From NCBI GenBank assembly GCA_050633205.1, contig JBOEGA010000046.1, positions 1 to 64,000 on the forward strand: a DNA stretch of 64,000 nt. Reading direction: 5' to 3'. The stretch comes from CBDHHC01 sp050633205 (GTDB taxonomy: Bacteria > Pseudomonadota > Alphaproteobacteria > Rhizobiales > CBDHHC01). Positions 17,670-25,153 of this stretch are shown in pieces; position 1 is the first letter of the stretch, and the number at the start of each line of letters is the position of its first letter. Position numbers and translations under genes: made by a program. The notes below the pieces were generated by a model. The model was given only the letters and a program-made list of their open reading frames with translations. It had not been told where the DNA came from and searched no databases.

Positions 17670-17982
17670 GAATTCCTCCGGGTTTTATAGAAACTGATGC
17701 ACAAGCTATTGGGGTCAGGGTCTTTTTCTATCGCATGTACTGTCACTATAATCGGGGCGGGGCTCGAAGTCTGTAAATAATAGGTGGCAACTTAAAACAA
17801 CAGGTTCATGTGGTTACTGGATACCTGCCTGCGCAGGTATGACAAGGGTAGTGGGGGGGGGGCTTGCTTTTATGATTAATTTTTATTGTTTTTCATTAAA
17901 TTTCTTTTTGCCATAAAAAGTTCCAAGGAAATCTGTAGTTGTCACGTCTTATATATAAACAAGGTATGGCAGATGGTAGATC
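17670..17982. other. Intergenic region with palindromic repeat and G10 tract
   Basis: 313 bases between the divergent DUF3088 and sigma-factor genes. It holds a palindromic repeat at 17815-17844 and a run of ten G at 17853-17862, followed by an AT-rich stretch just before the sigma gene. I could not define a promoter. Confidence 0.5.
17815..17844. repeat. Palindromic intergenic repeat (TGG..ATGAC type)
   Basis: TACTGG followed by the stem ATACCTGC (17821-17828) / GCAGGTAT (17833-17840) and GACAAG. It has the same frame as the repeat at 14231-14264 with different but still self-complementary arms. Confidence 0.65.
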
Positions 17983-18534
17983 GTGGCTAAAGAAGAGCAG
18001 GAAGAGCAGCGTCTTATCGAGCGAGCGGTTAGCGGAGACCGGGCGGCTTTTGGTGCGCTTGTGGGGATATTTTATCCTCGTATTTTTCGTATTGCCTATA
18101 AGTGGTGTGGTAACAAAATGGATGCCGAAGATATCGCGCAGGATGTTTGTATCAAGCTTGGTTCTGCTATCCGGAAGTTTGAAGGGAATGCCAGTTTTTC
18201 GTCCTGGGTTTACCGGATAACGCTTAATACTGTTCGGGATTTGCAGCGGTCCAATAAGAGCCATGAGAACAAGGTATCTGCTATGGCTCTGGTGTCGGAG
18301 GAGGTTTTTGCTGCGGATCAGGAAAGCGAACTGACGCGAAGTCAGGTCTGGCAGCGGGTGACGCAATTGCCGGACAAGCAGCGGGAGGCTGTGTTTCTGA
18401 TTCATGCAGAAGGGTTAAGTCATAAGGAAGCTTCGGATGTTATGGAGTGTTCCGAGAGTACAGTGTCCTGGTATATTCATGAGGCCAAGAAACAGTTGAA
18501 GTCTTTGCTGGGCGCGGATCAGGTGGCGATATGA
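17983..18534 (+). CDS. ECF-type RNA polymerase sigma factor
   Basis: A 183-residue group 4 sigma factor. Region 2 covers about residues 20-90 (DAEDIAQDVCIKLG, SFSSWVYRITLNTVRD); region 4 covers about 125-178 (LPDKQREAVFLIHAEGLSHKEASDVM, then STVSWYIHEAKKQL). The start is a GTG. Its stop overlaps the start of the vWA gene by 4 bases. The neighbour, a single-span membrane protein with a cytoplasmic N-terminus, is a candidate regulator of this sigma factor. Confidence 0.9.
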   Translation: MAKEEQEEQRLIERAVSGDRAAFGALVGIFYPRIFRIAYKWCGNKMDAEDIAQDVCIKLGSAIRKFEGNASFSSWVYRITLNTVRDLQRSNKSHENKVSAMALVSEEVFAADQESELTRSQVWQRVTQLPDKQREAVFLIHAEGLSHKEASDVMECSESTVSWYIHEAKKQLKSLLGADQVAI

Positions 18535-20708
18535 ATGAGAACGAACTGGATATCCTGAAAGAGATGGAGACTGTTGAACCTTCCGAGCAAGCGCGCGAGA
18601 AGGCTATTTATGCTGCCATGATGGCATTTGATGAAGCTGCAAAAGAAAATACCTCAGAAAGTAAAAAAAGTTTCCAAGGAATATTGTCGCCGCTGCGTCT
18701 TCTAATCAACGGACTGGAAAAAACAGGAGAGTTGATTATGAGGAAACGTATTTTGGCTGGGGCGATGGCTTCGGTTGTTGTTGCTGTGCCGGTTGCGCTG
18801 GTTATGTTTCAGAGTGAAGTCGTTTTTGATAAAGGTGCAAATACAATATCATCTAATGATGCAGCACCAAATACTACGAAAAAAGATGACAAGTCTAAAG
18901 GATTTGCTAGTGGGGGTGGGCTTTCATCAATGATCAAGCCTGGCCAGAAACATGAAGTTACAACAGGACAGCAAGCCGGAAGAAAAAAAGTGCCAGTTGA
19001 ATTAAAACCTCAGGATATTGTTGTGGCCAAAGATAAGGCCCGAGCGCAAAGAGGAGCTGCTGTCGAAGACAGGGCAGATGGAATAGTTCGGCAATCGCTT
19101 TCGAAACCAGCCCCGAAAAAAGAAATCAAAGCTTTTGCTCCGGCGGTGGTTCAGGAACGTTCAAGGAAGAAGCATTCGTATCTAACAGCAAGCGAGACGT
19201 CTGCACCTCAACATTTTGGAGGTTCGATTGGTGGGGATATTGAAGAGGAAGTTGACGACAGAGCCGAAGTAAAGAATCGTGACAGGTTTTCTCAGGTAAA
19301 AGATCAATCTGTTGTTTCTGTTGGTGAGAAGCCTGTTTCTACATTTTCTATTGATGTTGATACGTCGTCCTATTCGTTTATGAGGCGTACGCTTAATGGT
19401 GGGCGGATGCCGCGTAAGGACAGTATCCGGGTTGAGGAACTGATTAATTATTTCAAGTATGATTATCAGCGTCCGGAGACTGCTGAGGTTCCGTTTAAGG
19501 CAAATGTTGCGGTTTATCCTACACCGTGGAACAAGAATACCAAGTTGCTGCATATCGGGATTAAAGGACATGATATTGTTCATGCAACCAAGCCTCGTTC
19601 AAACCTTGTGTTTCTGATTGATGTGTCAGGATCTATGGGGCAGAAGGACAAGCTTCCACTGTTGAAGAGTGCGTTTAAGATATTTGTGAACAAGCTTGAT
19701 AAGGAAGACAGGGTAGCGATTGTTGTTTATGCAGGCAGGTCAGCGACTGTTCTTGAGCCTACCAGGGTTGCTGACAAGGGTAAGATATTGAGTGCGCTGA
19801 ATGGGTTGAATTCCGGTGGTTCTACTGCTGGAGCACAAGGTATTCAGAAGGCCTATGCGCTGGCGCGCAAGCATTTTGACAAGGATGGTGTTAACCGGGT
19901 CATTCTTGCGACTGATGGTGATTTCAATGTTGGTATGACGGGCAATGATGACCTGAAGACCTATATTGAGAAGCAGCGCAAGAGCGGTATTTTTCTGTCG
20001 ATCCTCGGGTTTGGGCAGGGGAATTATAATGACTCTCTTATGCAGGTTCTTGCGCAGAATGGTAATGGTACGGCCGCCTATATTGACAGCCTGAAGGAAG
20101 CGCAAAAGGTGCTTGTTGATGAGGCGAGTTCGACTTTGTTTACTATTGCCAAGGATGTGAAAATTCAGGTTGAGTTTAATCCGGCCCAGGTTTCGGAATA
20201 TCGCCTGATTGGTTATGAGACACGTGCTCTGAAGCGTGAGGATTTTAACAATGACAAGGTTGATGCCGGGGATATCGGGTCTGGCCATACGGTGACCGTA
20301 ATTTATGAGATTGTGCCTGCTGGTGCTCCATCATTGCGGTTTGACAAACTGCGTTATGGTGCAAAGAAAGATGAGGCTCAATCTGAAGGTGAGAAAAAAT
20401 CCGGTGAGTATGCGTTTTTGAAAATGCGTTACAAGTTGCCAAAGGAAGACAAGAGCAAGCTGGTTACTTTTCCAATTACCAGTGAGCATGAGAAGAAAGA
20501 GGTTGCGGAAGTTTCTGCTGATATGAGGTTTGCAGCGAGTGTTGCAGCTTTTGGTCAGAAGCTTCGTGATAACAGGTTTTTGTCTGATTATAGTTTCGAT
20601 GATATTCGCAAGCTTGCTGCTGGTTCGCGTGGTGAGGATGCTTATGGATATCGGAGTGAGTTTCTCGGGCTGGTAGGGCTGGCAAAGTCGCTGGAAAAGT
20701 CTGAGTAG
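18531..20708 (+). CDS. vWA-domain membrane protein (YfbK-like), possible anti-sigma partner
   Basis: A 725-residue protein. Residues 1-72 are soluble and charged, 74-93 form one transmembrane helix, then a long Lys-rich linker leads to the YfbK-type N-domain (STFSIDVDTSSYSFMRRTLN) and a von Willebrand factor A domain with an intact MIDAS motif DVSGSMG at 364-370, plus a conserved C-terminal domain ending with SYSFDDIRKLA-type... motifs (here DYSFDDIRKLA, then AYGYRSEFLGLV). It is translationally coupled to the sigma gene (ATGA overlap). By analogy with other sigma-membrane protein pairs the cytoplasmic segment may hold the sigma factor; this is inference. Confidence 0.85.
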   Translation: MNENELDILKEMETVEPSEQAREKAIYAAMMAFDEAAKENTSESKKSFQGILSPLRLLINGLEKTGELIMRKRILAGAMASVVVAVPVALVMFQSEVVFDKGANTISSNDAAPNTTKKDDKSKGFASGGGLSSMIKPGQKHEVTTGQQAGRKKVPVELKPQDIVVAKDKARAQRGAAVEDRADGIVRQSLSKPAPKKEIKAFAPAVVQERSRKKHSYLTASETSAPQHFGGSIGGDIEEEVDDRAEVKNRDRFSQVKDQSVVSVGEKPVSTFSIDVDTSSYSFMRRTLNGGRMPRKDSIRVEELINYFKYDYQRPETAEVPFKANVAVYPTPWNKNTKLLHIGIKGHDIVHATKPRSNLVFLIDVSGSMGQKDKLPLLKSAFKIFVNKLDKEDRVAIVVYAGRSATVLEPTRVADKGKILSALNGLNSGGSTAGAQGIQKAYALARKHFDKDGVNRVILATDGDFNVGMTGNDDLKTYIEKQRKSGIFLSILGFGQGNYNDSLMQVLAQNGNGTAAYIDSLKEAQKVLVDEASSTLFTIAKDVKIQVEFNPAQVSEYRLIGYETRALKREDFNNDKVDAGDIGSGHTVTVIYEIVPAGAPSLRFDKLRYGAKKDEAQSEGEKKSGEYAFLKMRYKLPKEDKSKLVTFPITSEHEKKEVAEVSADMRFAASVAAFGQKLRDNRFLSDYSFDDIRKLAAGSRGEDAYGYRSEFLGLVGLAKSLEKSE

Positions 20709-20723
20709 TAAGCTGCAAGTGGA

Positions 20724-20767
20724 GCTGCAGGCGGGGGGCGTGATTTATTGCGTCCCCTGCAGTTTTA
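20724..20767 (+). terminator. Possible terminator after vWA gene
   Basis: CTGCAGG near 20724 pairs with CCTGCAG ending near 20762 with further G-C pairs inside, followed by TTTTA. It overlaps the last codons of the convergent GGDEF-EAL gene. Imperfect stem, so moderate confidence. Confidence 0.45.
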
Positions 20768-22771
20768 TCGGGGTTGATATATTTTCAGTTGGCAGCAAAC
20801 CGTCTTTTCGTTGTTGTTCCAGGAAGTGAATAAATTCATTAAATGGCATTGGTTTGGCCCAGAGATATCCCTGGCCGATTAATGACATGTTCTGGTGGTC
20901 CATTTTTCTGAGTGCTTCGGCCTGTTGTTCGGTCTCTATACCTTCTGCAACACAATCAATTTCCAGACATCTCGTGATTTCCAGAGCAGCCATTGTGATT
21001 GCCTGATCACGGCGGTCGTGACAGATGCCGTTTATAAATTCGCGGTCTACTTTCAGCTCACTGACTGGCAGGCGCTTCAGGTGGGACAAAGCGGCATGAC
21101 CGGTTCCGAAGTCATCAAGTGACAGTTTTATTCCCATTTCATTGATTGTATCCAGAATATGGGTGGCTTCATCTGATCCACGGCCAACGAAACAGCCTTC
21201 AGTTACTTCCAGAATTATATCAGATTTTTTTACACCGCTATTCATCATGCTTTTCAGTCGTTCCATGAGCAATTCGGGTGTTTTCAGGTCGAATGGATGG
21301 ATATTGATTGATATGGGTCTGATCATCAGTTCCATGGACTGAAGTTTTAAAATATCTTCTGCGGCTCTGCCAAATACAAAGCTGCTAATTTGTGGAACCA
21401 TGCCCCTTTCTTCAGCTACGTCGAAAAGATCAATTGTTGAGGTTTTTATAGTGTTATCTACAAACCAGCGCAGGAGGGCTTCAGCGCCCATGATTGCACC
21501 TGTTCGGATGTCAACCTTCGGCTGGTAATATAATTGCATTTGCTGCTCAGACAAAGCTTGCCGAAGTGCAATCTCAATTTCATCAACACGAGCAAGAGAT
21601 ACAGCCATTCTGGTGTCGTATATTCTATAGCGTCCGCGACCTGATTTTTTAGCTGCGTGCAGGGCTATGTCTGCCAGGCGAATAAATTCAAGTGCTGAAT
21701 GAGCATGGTCAGGGTAGAGGGCTATGCCTATGCTTGCATTAGGGTGAATAAGGGCGGCTTCAATTAAAACGGGGGCTACCAGGTTAGAAAGGATTCTGTC
21801 AGCAACAATTGAGGGCATTTTTTCATTGTCGTAAATATCGATGATCAGAGCAAATTCATCTCCACCAAGGCGTGCAACTATATCAGTGTTTCTGACTGCC
21901 TTGATCAGGCGTTCCGTAACGATCCTCAGCAGCTCATCTCCTGCGCCGTGACCTATGCTGTCGTTAACATTTTTAAAGTTATCGAGATCAAGAAGAAAGA
22001 CGGCAAACTTTTCGTCTTTTCTATTTTTTATACGTGCTTCCAGGTTTTCCAGGAATGCTTCCCGGTTTGCCAGTTCAGTAAGAGGGTCTCTCATAGCCAT
22101 TTTTTTTATTTGTTTATTGGCTTCTATGAGTTCCGAGTTGGCGCTTGCGGCTTTCAGGAGGCTTTCTTCCCGGTCTCTGGCAATTTGCCAGGAATTCAGA
22201 ACCATTGTTACAAGTATAGCGCCGAAGGTGACGGCATAAATCGTAACGGGCCAGAACTCAGAGAATTTATAAATTGTTAAAATACTGATGACCGAGAGAA
22301 TGATACTTCCTGTAAAGCTGCAAGAGGAACGCGGTACAGCATTATGCTGCCACCGGCAGACATTCCGATGGCTACTAACAGTATTAATATTGTATTGCGT
22401 GGATCTTCGGTTCCAAGAAAAGCAATTGTGAGAATGACCCAGGGGGATGCCGAAACTAGCGTAAAGATAACCAGCCGGTTTATAGCTTTTTTAGAAACTC
22501 TGGTAATTTTGCGTGGTAAGGCCTGTGTTGATCTTTTGGCAATTAATGCGAATAAGGTGCTGGAACCGGCAAGCCAGTAAAAAAGGAAAATTGCGTTTTC
22601 TTCTGACCACAGGCAGAGCGCAATTAATAAGGCATTTAGCGTTGCAAGAAATGCTCCCAAACGGCTGGATTTTACAATGCTAACTGCTTCTTCAGGACGG
22701 ACATCCAGAAGCAACTTTAACACAGGACCAGCTTTTCCGGTGAATGTCTGCCAAATATTCAAGATATTCAT
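20745..22771 (-). pseudogene. GGDEF-EAL protein gene broken by a one-base deletion
   Basis: Starting at the ATG 22771 the frame encodes a membrane domain like that of the protein at 15185 (GMSAGGSIMLYRVPLAA compared with GAASGGCFMLFRIPLAA). It then runs into a stop at 22277 after a dozen unrelated residues. In the next frame the expected continuation is intact: TGSIILSVISILTIYKFSEF, then a GGDEF domain (GGDEF at 21866-21852) and EAL domain (EAL near 21482). Adding one base within GCTTTACAGG (about 22309-22318) restores a full-length protein of about 675 residues. It could be a sequencing error in a T run or a true recent mutation. Catalytic motifs are intact downstream, and an internal ATG at 22205 could give a soluble enzyme of 486 residues. 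Confidence 0.85.
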
Positions 22772-22845
22772 AACGGTTTACGCACTTTTTTGAGAGTGTT
22801 TATTGTTACAAATATACGTGAATATATAATTTAATTTTCCGGAAA

Positions 22846-22867
22846 TGCCCCGCTCTGGAGCGGGGCA
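22846..22867 (-). terminator. GC-rich hairpin after NmrA-like gene
   Basis: TGCCCCGCTC (22846-22855) and GAGCGGGGCA (22858-22867) form a perfect 10-bp stem just after the stop of the reductase gene. No T-run follows, so it may be a terminator or an RNA-stabilising hairpin. Confidence 0.5.
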
Positions 22868-22886
22868 GGCTTATTGTTGTCAGCAG

Positions 22887-23513
22887 TTAGTAGGCCAATG
22901 TGAATATTTTACCGGAATGAGCAGGAGTTTCCAGTTCGTTTACCAATGCATGAGCGTAATCACCGGCGCTGATTTTGCTTGCTCCATCCGAGTCAGCAAG
23001 GACGGTGTCACCTCCAAGGCGGTATTGCTCTGTTTTAGCTCCAGGCTGAATAAGTGGAGGAGGAGCAAGGAAAGTCCAGTCGATATTGCTGTTTTGCAAG
23101 AGAGTGTAGACATTCTTCATTGCTCTTGCTTCCGACTGAATAAAGTCAGGCAGTTTATCCAGTAAAGCCCCTCCGTCAGGCGTGTTCAGGGTGCCTGCAC
23201 CACCAACCACGATAAGGCGTTTTCCGGTTTTTTCAGCGGCTTTTATCAGGGCATTAGCTATTGATGCAGCCTCATTAAAAGGTTCTCCGGTGCTGCGCGG
23301 GCTCACGGCTGAAACGATAGCATCGACATTTTCGGCATATTGCGAAATTTCGTCTTCATTGTCTGCGTTCAGTTTTACTGCCGTGACATTGTCGTGAGCA
23401 GATATTTTTTCCGGATTTCTTGAAGCAGCCACTATTTCGTGGCCTCTTGAAGTGGCTTCATCAAGGATATGAGAGCCAATCATTCCAGATGCTCCAATCA
23501 ATAATACTTTCAT
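22887..23513 (-). CDS. NmrA-like NAD(P)-binding oxidoreductase
   Basis: A 208-residue atypical SDR/NmrA-like protein with an N-terminal Rossmann motif GASGMIG at residues 7-13, then LVVVGGAGTL-type strand (here RLIVVGGAGTLNTP) and a C-terminal SAGDYAHALVNELE. Proteins of this kind (YwnB group) are NAD(P)-dependent reductases. I chose the ATG at 23513 because GAAGAGAG lies upstream and the Rossmann strand begins directly after it. It is divergent from an hxlR gene, a common regulator-target pair. Confidence 0.85.
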   Translation of the reverse strand: MKVLLIGASGMIGSHILDEATSRGHEIVAASRNPEKISAHDNVTAVKLNADNEDEISQYAENVDAIVSAVSPRSTGEPFNEAASIANALIKAAEKTGKRLIVVGGAGTLNTPDGGALLDKLPDFIQSEARAMKNVYTLLQNSNIDWTFLAPPPLIQPGAKTEQYRLGGDTVLADSDGASKISAGDYAHALVNELETPAHSGKIFTLAY

Positions 23514-23550
23514 GTTTTCTCTCTTCCGTATTTCAGAATTCTGTTTTTTG

Positions 23551-23565
23551 CTTACTATAAGTAAG
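23551..23565. promoter_or_regulatory. Palindromic operator candidate for the HxlR regulator
   Basis: CTTACT-ATA-AGTAAG is a perfect 6-3-6 inverted repeat in the 125-base gap between the divergent reductase and hxlR genes. Its position and symmetry suit a dimeric HxlR protein controlling both directions. Confidence 0.55.
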
Positions 23566-23638
23566 TATGTTATCATTCGTTATCGTGCTGTAAATACGCA
23601 TTATATTGTCAGGTAGTTACCTGGAGGGAACTAACGGT

Positions 23639-24007
23639 ATGGTTGTAGATATTCAGAAAACAGGTAAGAGCCAGTGCCCTGTGAGAGAGGTTCTGGATCA
23701 GATCGGGGATGCCTGGACAGTTGTGGTTCTGCTGGAACTGACGAAAGGCCCATGCCGGTTTAATGCACTTTGCCGCTCTGTGCGGGGAATTTCGCAGAGG
23801 ATGCTTACAGTTACGCTGCGCCAGCTTGAGAGGAATGGTCTGGTTGAGCGGGTTGTTTTTCCCTGTTCACCACCAAGGGTCGAGTATTCGTTAACGGAGC
23901 TGGGGGCGTCGCTGCAGGAGCAGGTTCACGGGTTGCATCTGTGGGCGGTGGATCATCAGAAGGCGATCCATACGGCACGGGCGGAGTATGATGAGCGGGG
24001 GGAGTAG
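23639..24007 (+). CDS. HxlR-family transcriptional regulator
   Basis: A 122-residue winged-helix regulator: CPVREVLDQIGDAWTVVVLL from Cys13, then FNALCRSVRGISQRMLTVTL (recognition helix) and a wing RVEYSLTELG. The N-terminal cysteine is conserved in HxlR proteins, several of which sense thiol stress. The start at ATG 23639 is supported by GGAGGG ten bases upstream; an upstream TTG in frame is less likely. Confidence 0.92.
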   Translation: MVVDIQKTGKSQCPVREVLDQIGDAWTVVVLLELTKGPCRFNALCRSVRGISQRMLTVTLRQLERNGLVERVVFPCSPPRVEYSLTELGASLQEQVHGLHLWAVDHQKAIHTARAEYDERGE

Positions 24008-24029
24008 GTAGTGGTTCTACAAATGCTAA

Positions 24030-24047
24030 GCCCCGCCGGAGCGGGGC
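24030..24047 (+). terminator. GC-rich hairpin after hxlR
   Basis: GCCCCGC (24030-24036) and GCGGGGC (24041-24047) form a 7-bp stem with loop CGGA shortly after the hxlR stop, without a T-run. It resembles the hairpin at 22846-22867 on the other side of this gene pair. Confidence 0.45.
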
Positions 24048-24161
24048 CAGGACAGTTTGACAGTATCTAGACTACCCGGTGCTTGTCATTGCGAGTTGGG
24101 TAGCCTGCCTAGTAATCTAGGTCTTAATGCCCGATGACCGGGATACACTGTATAATATAAG

Positions 24162-24518
24162 TTAGTTCGAGGGATCTAGCAAGTGGCTCATGCCAAGAGC
24201 ATGAATAATTCCCTCTCTTACATTACCTAAATCTTCTTGAGAAAGTGTTGGGTAAGTATATTTTCTTCTTCCGACTTTAAATGCCGTTAATCTTTGTAAA
24301 GAAATATTTAACACCATGTCACATTTGGCCCATGAAGGGAGTTCATCACTTTCTGCTGGGTGGTAATTGTGACTTAGGCGGACAACATAGGGGAGGTCGT
24401 GTTTTGGTTCCGTCAGACTAATTGGGACAATAGTGGCTATTTGGCTTCTGTAAGGCAGTCTTGGAGATACAATGATTACCGGATAAAGATATTTGTAAGA
24501 ACCATAATTGCCCTTCAT
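24162..24518 (-). CDS. PemK/MazF-family toxin-like protein
   Basis: A 118-residue protein with a MazF/PemK fold: YPVIIVSPRLPYRSQIATIV at the N-terminus, DMVLNISLQRLTAFK in the middle and REGIIHALGMSHL at the C-terminus. MazF toxins cleave mRNA at short sites. The start at ATG 24518 is favoured by TTGAGGACA just upstream; an in-frame start at 24611 would add 31 residues. No antitoxin gene is visible on either side, so this may be a solitary toxin-like protein. The function is inferred from resemblance. Confidence 0.72.
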   Translation of the reverse strand: MKGNYGSYKYLYPVIIVSPRLPYRSQIATIVPISLTEPKHDLPYVVRLSHNYHPAESDELPSWAKCDMVLNISLQRLTAFKVGRRKYTYPTLSQEDLGNVREGIIHALGMSHLLDPSN

Positions 24519-25153
24519 TGTCCTCAATTTGTGTAGTTGATCATGGCTTTTGGTACAGGAATAAAGAAAAACGTACCTGTATGGAGTCGCGAAAGGATCA
24601 TCCTTAACCAAAAAGGGGATGAAGTTTTGGTATTTATAAGTGCAATAATGAATTCTTATAAAAAGACTCTAGATCTAAGAGGTCATCCAAGAATTGGAAA
24701 TTACTATATGAAGGGGATTGAATTGGATGAATTCATGTAGTTGACACCCTCCCCCCTCTCCTCTATTGTTCAAACCCAAATTCAATGAAAAGCTTGAAAA
24801 TTCAGGCGCTGCTCTACACATGGTGTATATATTGCCGGGAGGTAGAGGGGTTAACGTCCGTCGGCGAGGTTCGCTCACGGGCGCTTTTTGCGTTGCTCTC
24901 TTTTTTTGACGTTCAAGCGCCACGCAGAAGTTTTAGTTTTGCGTTCAAGCGCCACGCAGGAGTTTTTAGTTTTGCGTTCAAGCGCCACGCAGGCTGGGCG
25001 CCTCAATGGCGCCAGTCCTCAGAAAAATACATTTGTATTTTTCTTTGTCCGTTGTACGGGCAGGTTTAGGGAGCAGGCGAGCAAGTTATAAGGAACCGTT
25101 ACAGGTTTTTTTGTTGGGTTTATTTGAAGTGCTGATGCGGAATGGGTTGATTT
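24519..25153. other. 635-base gene-poor region upstream of ffh
   Basis: No convincing gene. A 66-codon frame at 24543-24740 on the plus strand has no recognised motif. The right third is occupied by repeat copy 2 (24905-25065). No antitoxin for the MazF-like gene was found here. Confidence 0.5.
24905..25065. repeat. Structured dispersed repeat, copy 2 (three tandem head units)
   Basis: Three tandem units built on GTTCAAGCGCCACGCAG start at 24911, 24943 and 24976 (32-33 base period). They are followed by hairpin 1, GGCGCC (24997-25002) / GGCGCC (25008-25013) with loop TCAAT, and hairpin 2, AGAAAAATAC (25021-25030) / GTATTTTTCT (25035-25044). The element lies about 90 bases upstream of the ffh start. 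It shares core and layout with 11551-11715. Confidence 0.8.

Noticed and set aside
22277..22771. A stand-alone small membrane protein upstream of the GGDEF-EAL gene
   Set aside because: It matches the N-terminal domain of the paralogue at 15185 and its last residues are out of frame; it is the front part of a frameshifted gene.
24060..24150. Possible tRNA or attachment site between hxlR and the MazF-like gene
   Set aside because: I could not fold a cloverleaf; the sequence looks like degraded intergenic repeat.
24543..24740. Small plus-strand open frame that could be an antitoxin for the MazF-like gene
   Set aside because: It is antisense and upstream rather than in an operon with the toxin, has no good ribosome site and no antitoxin-like motif.
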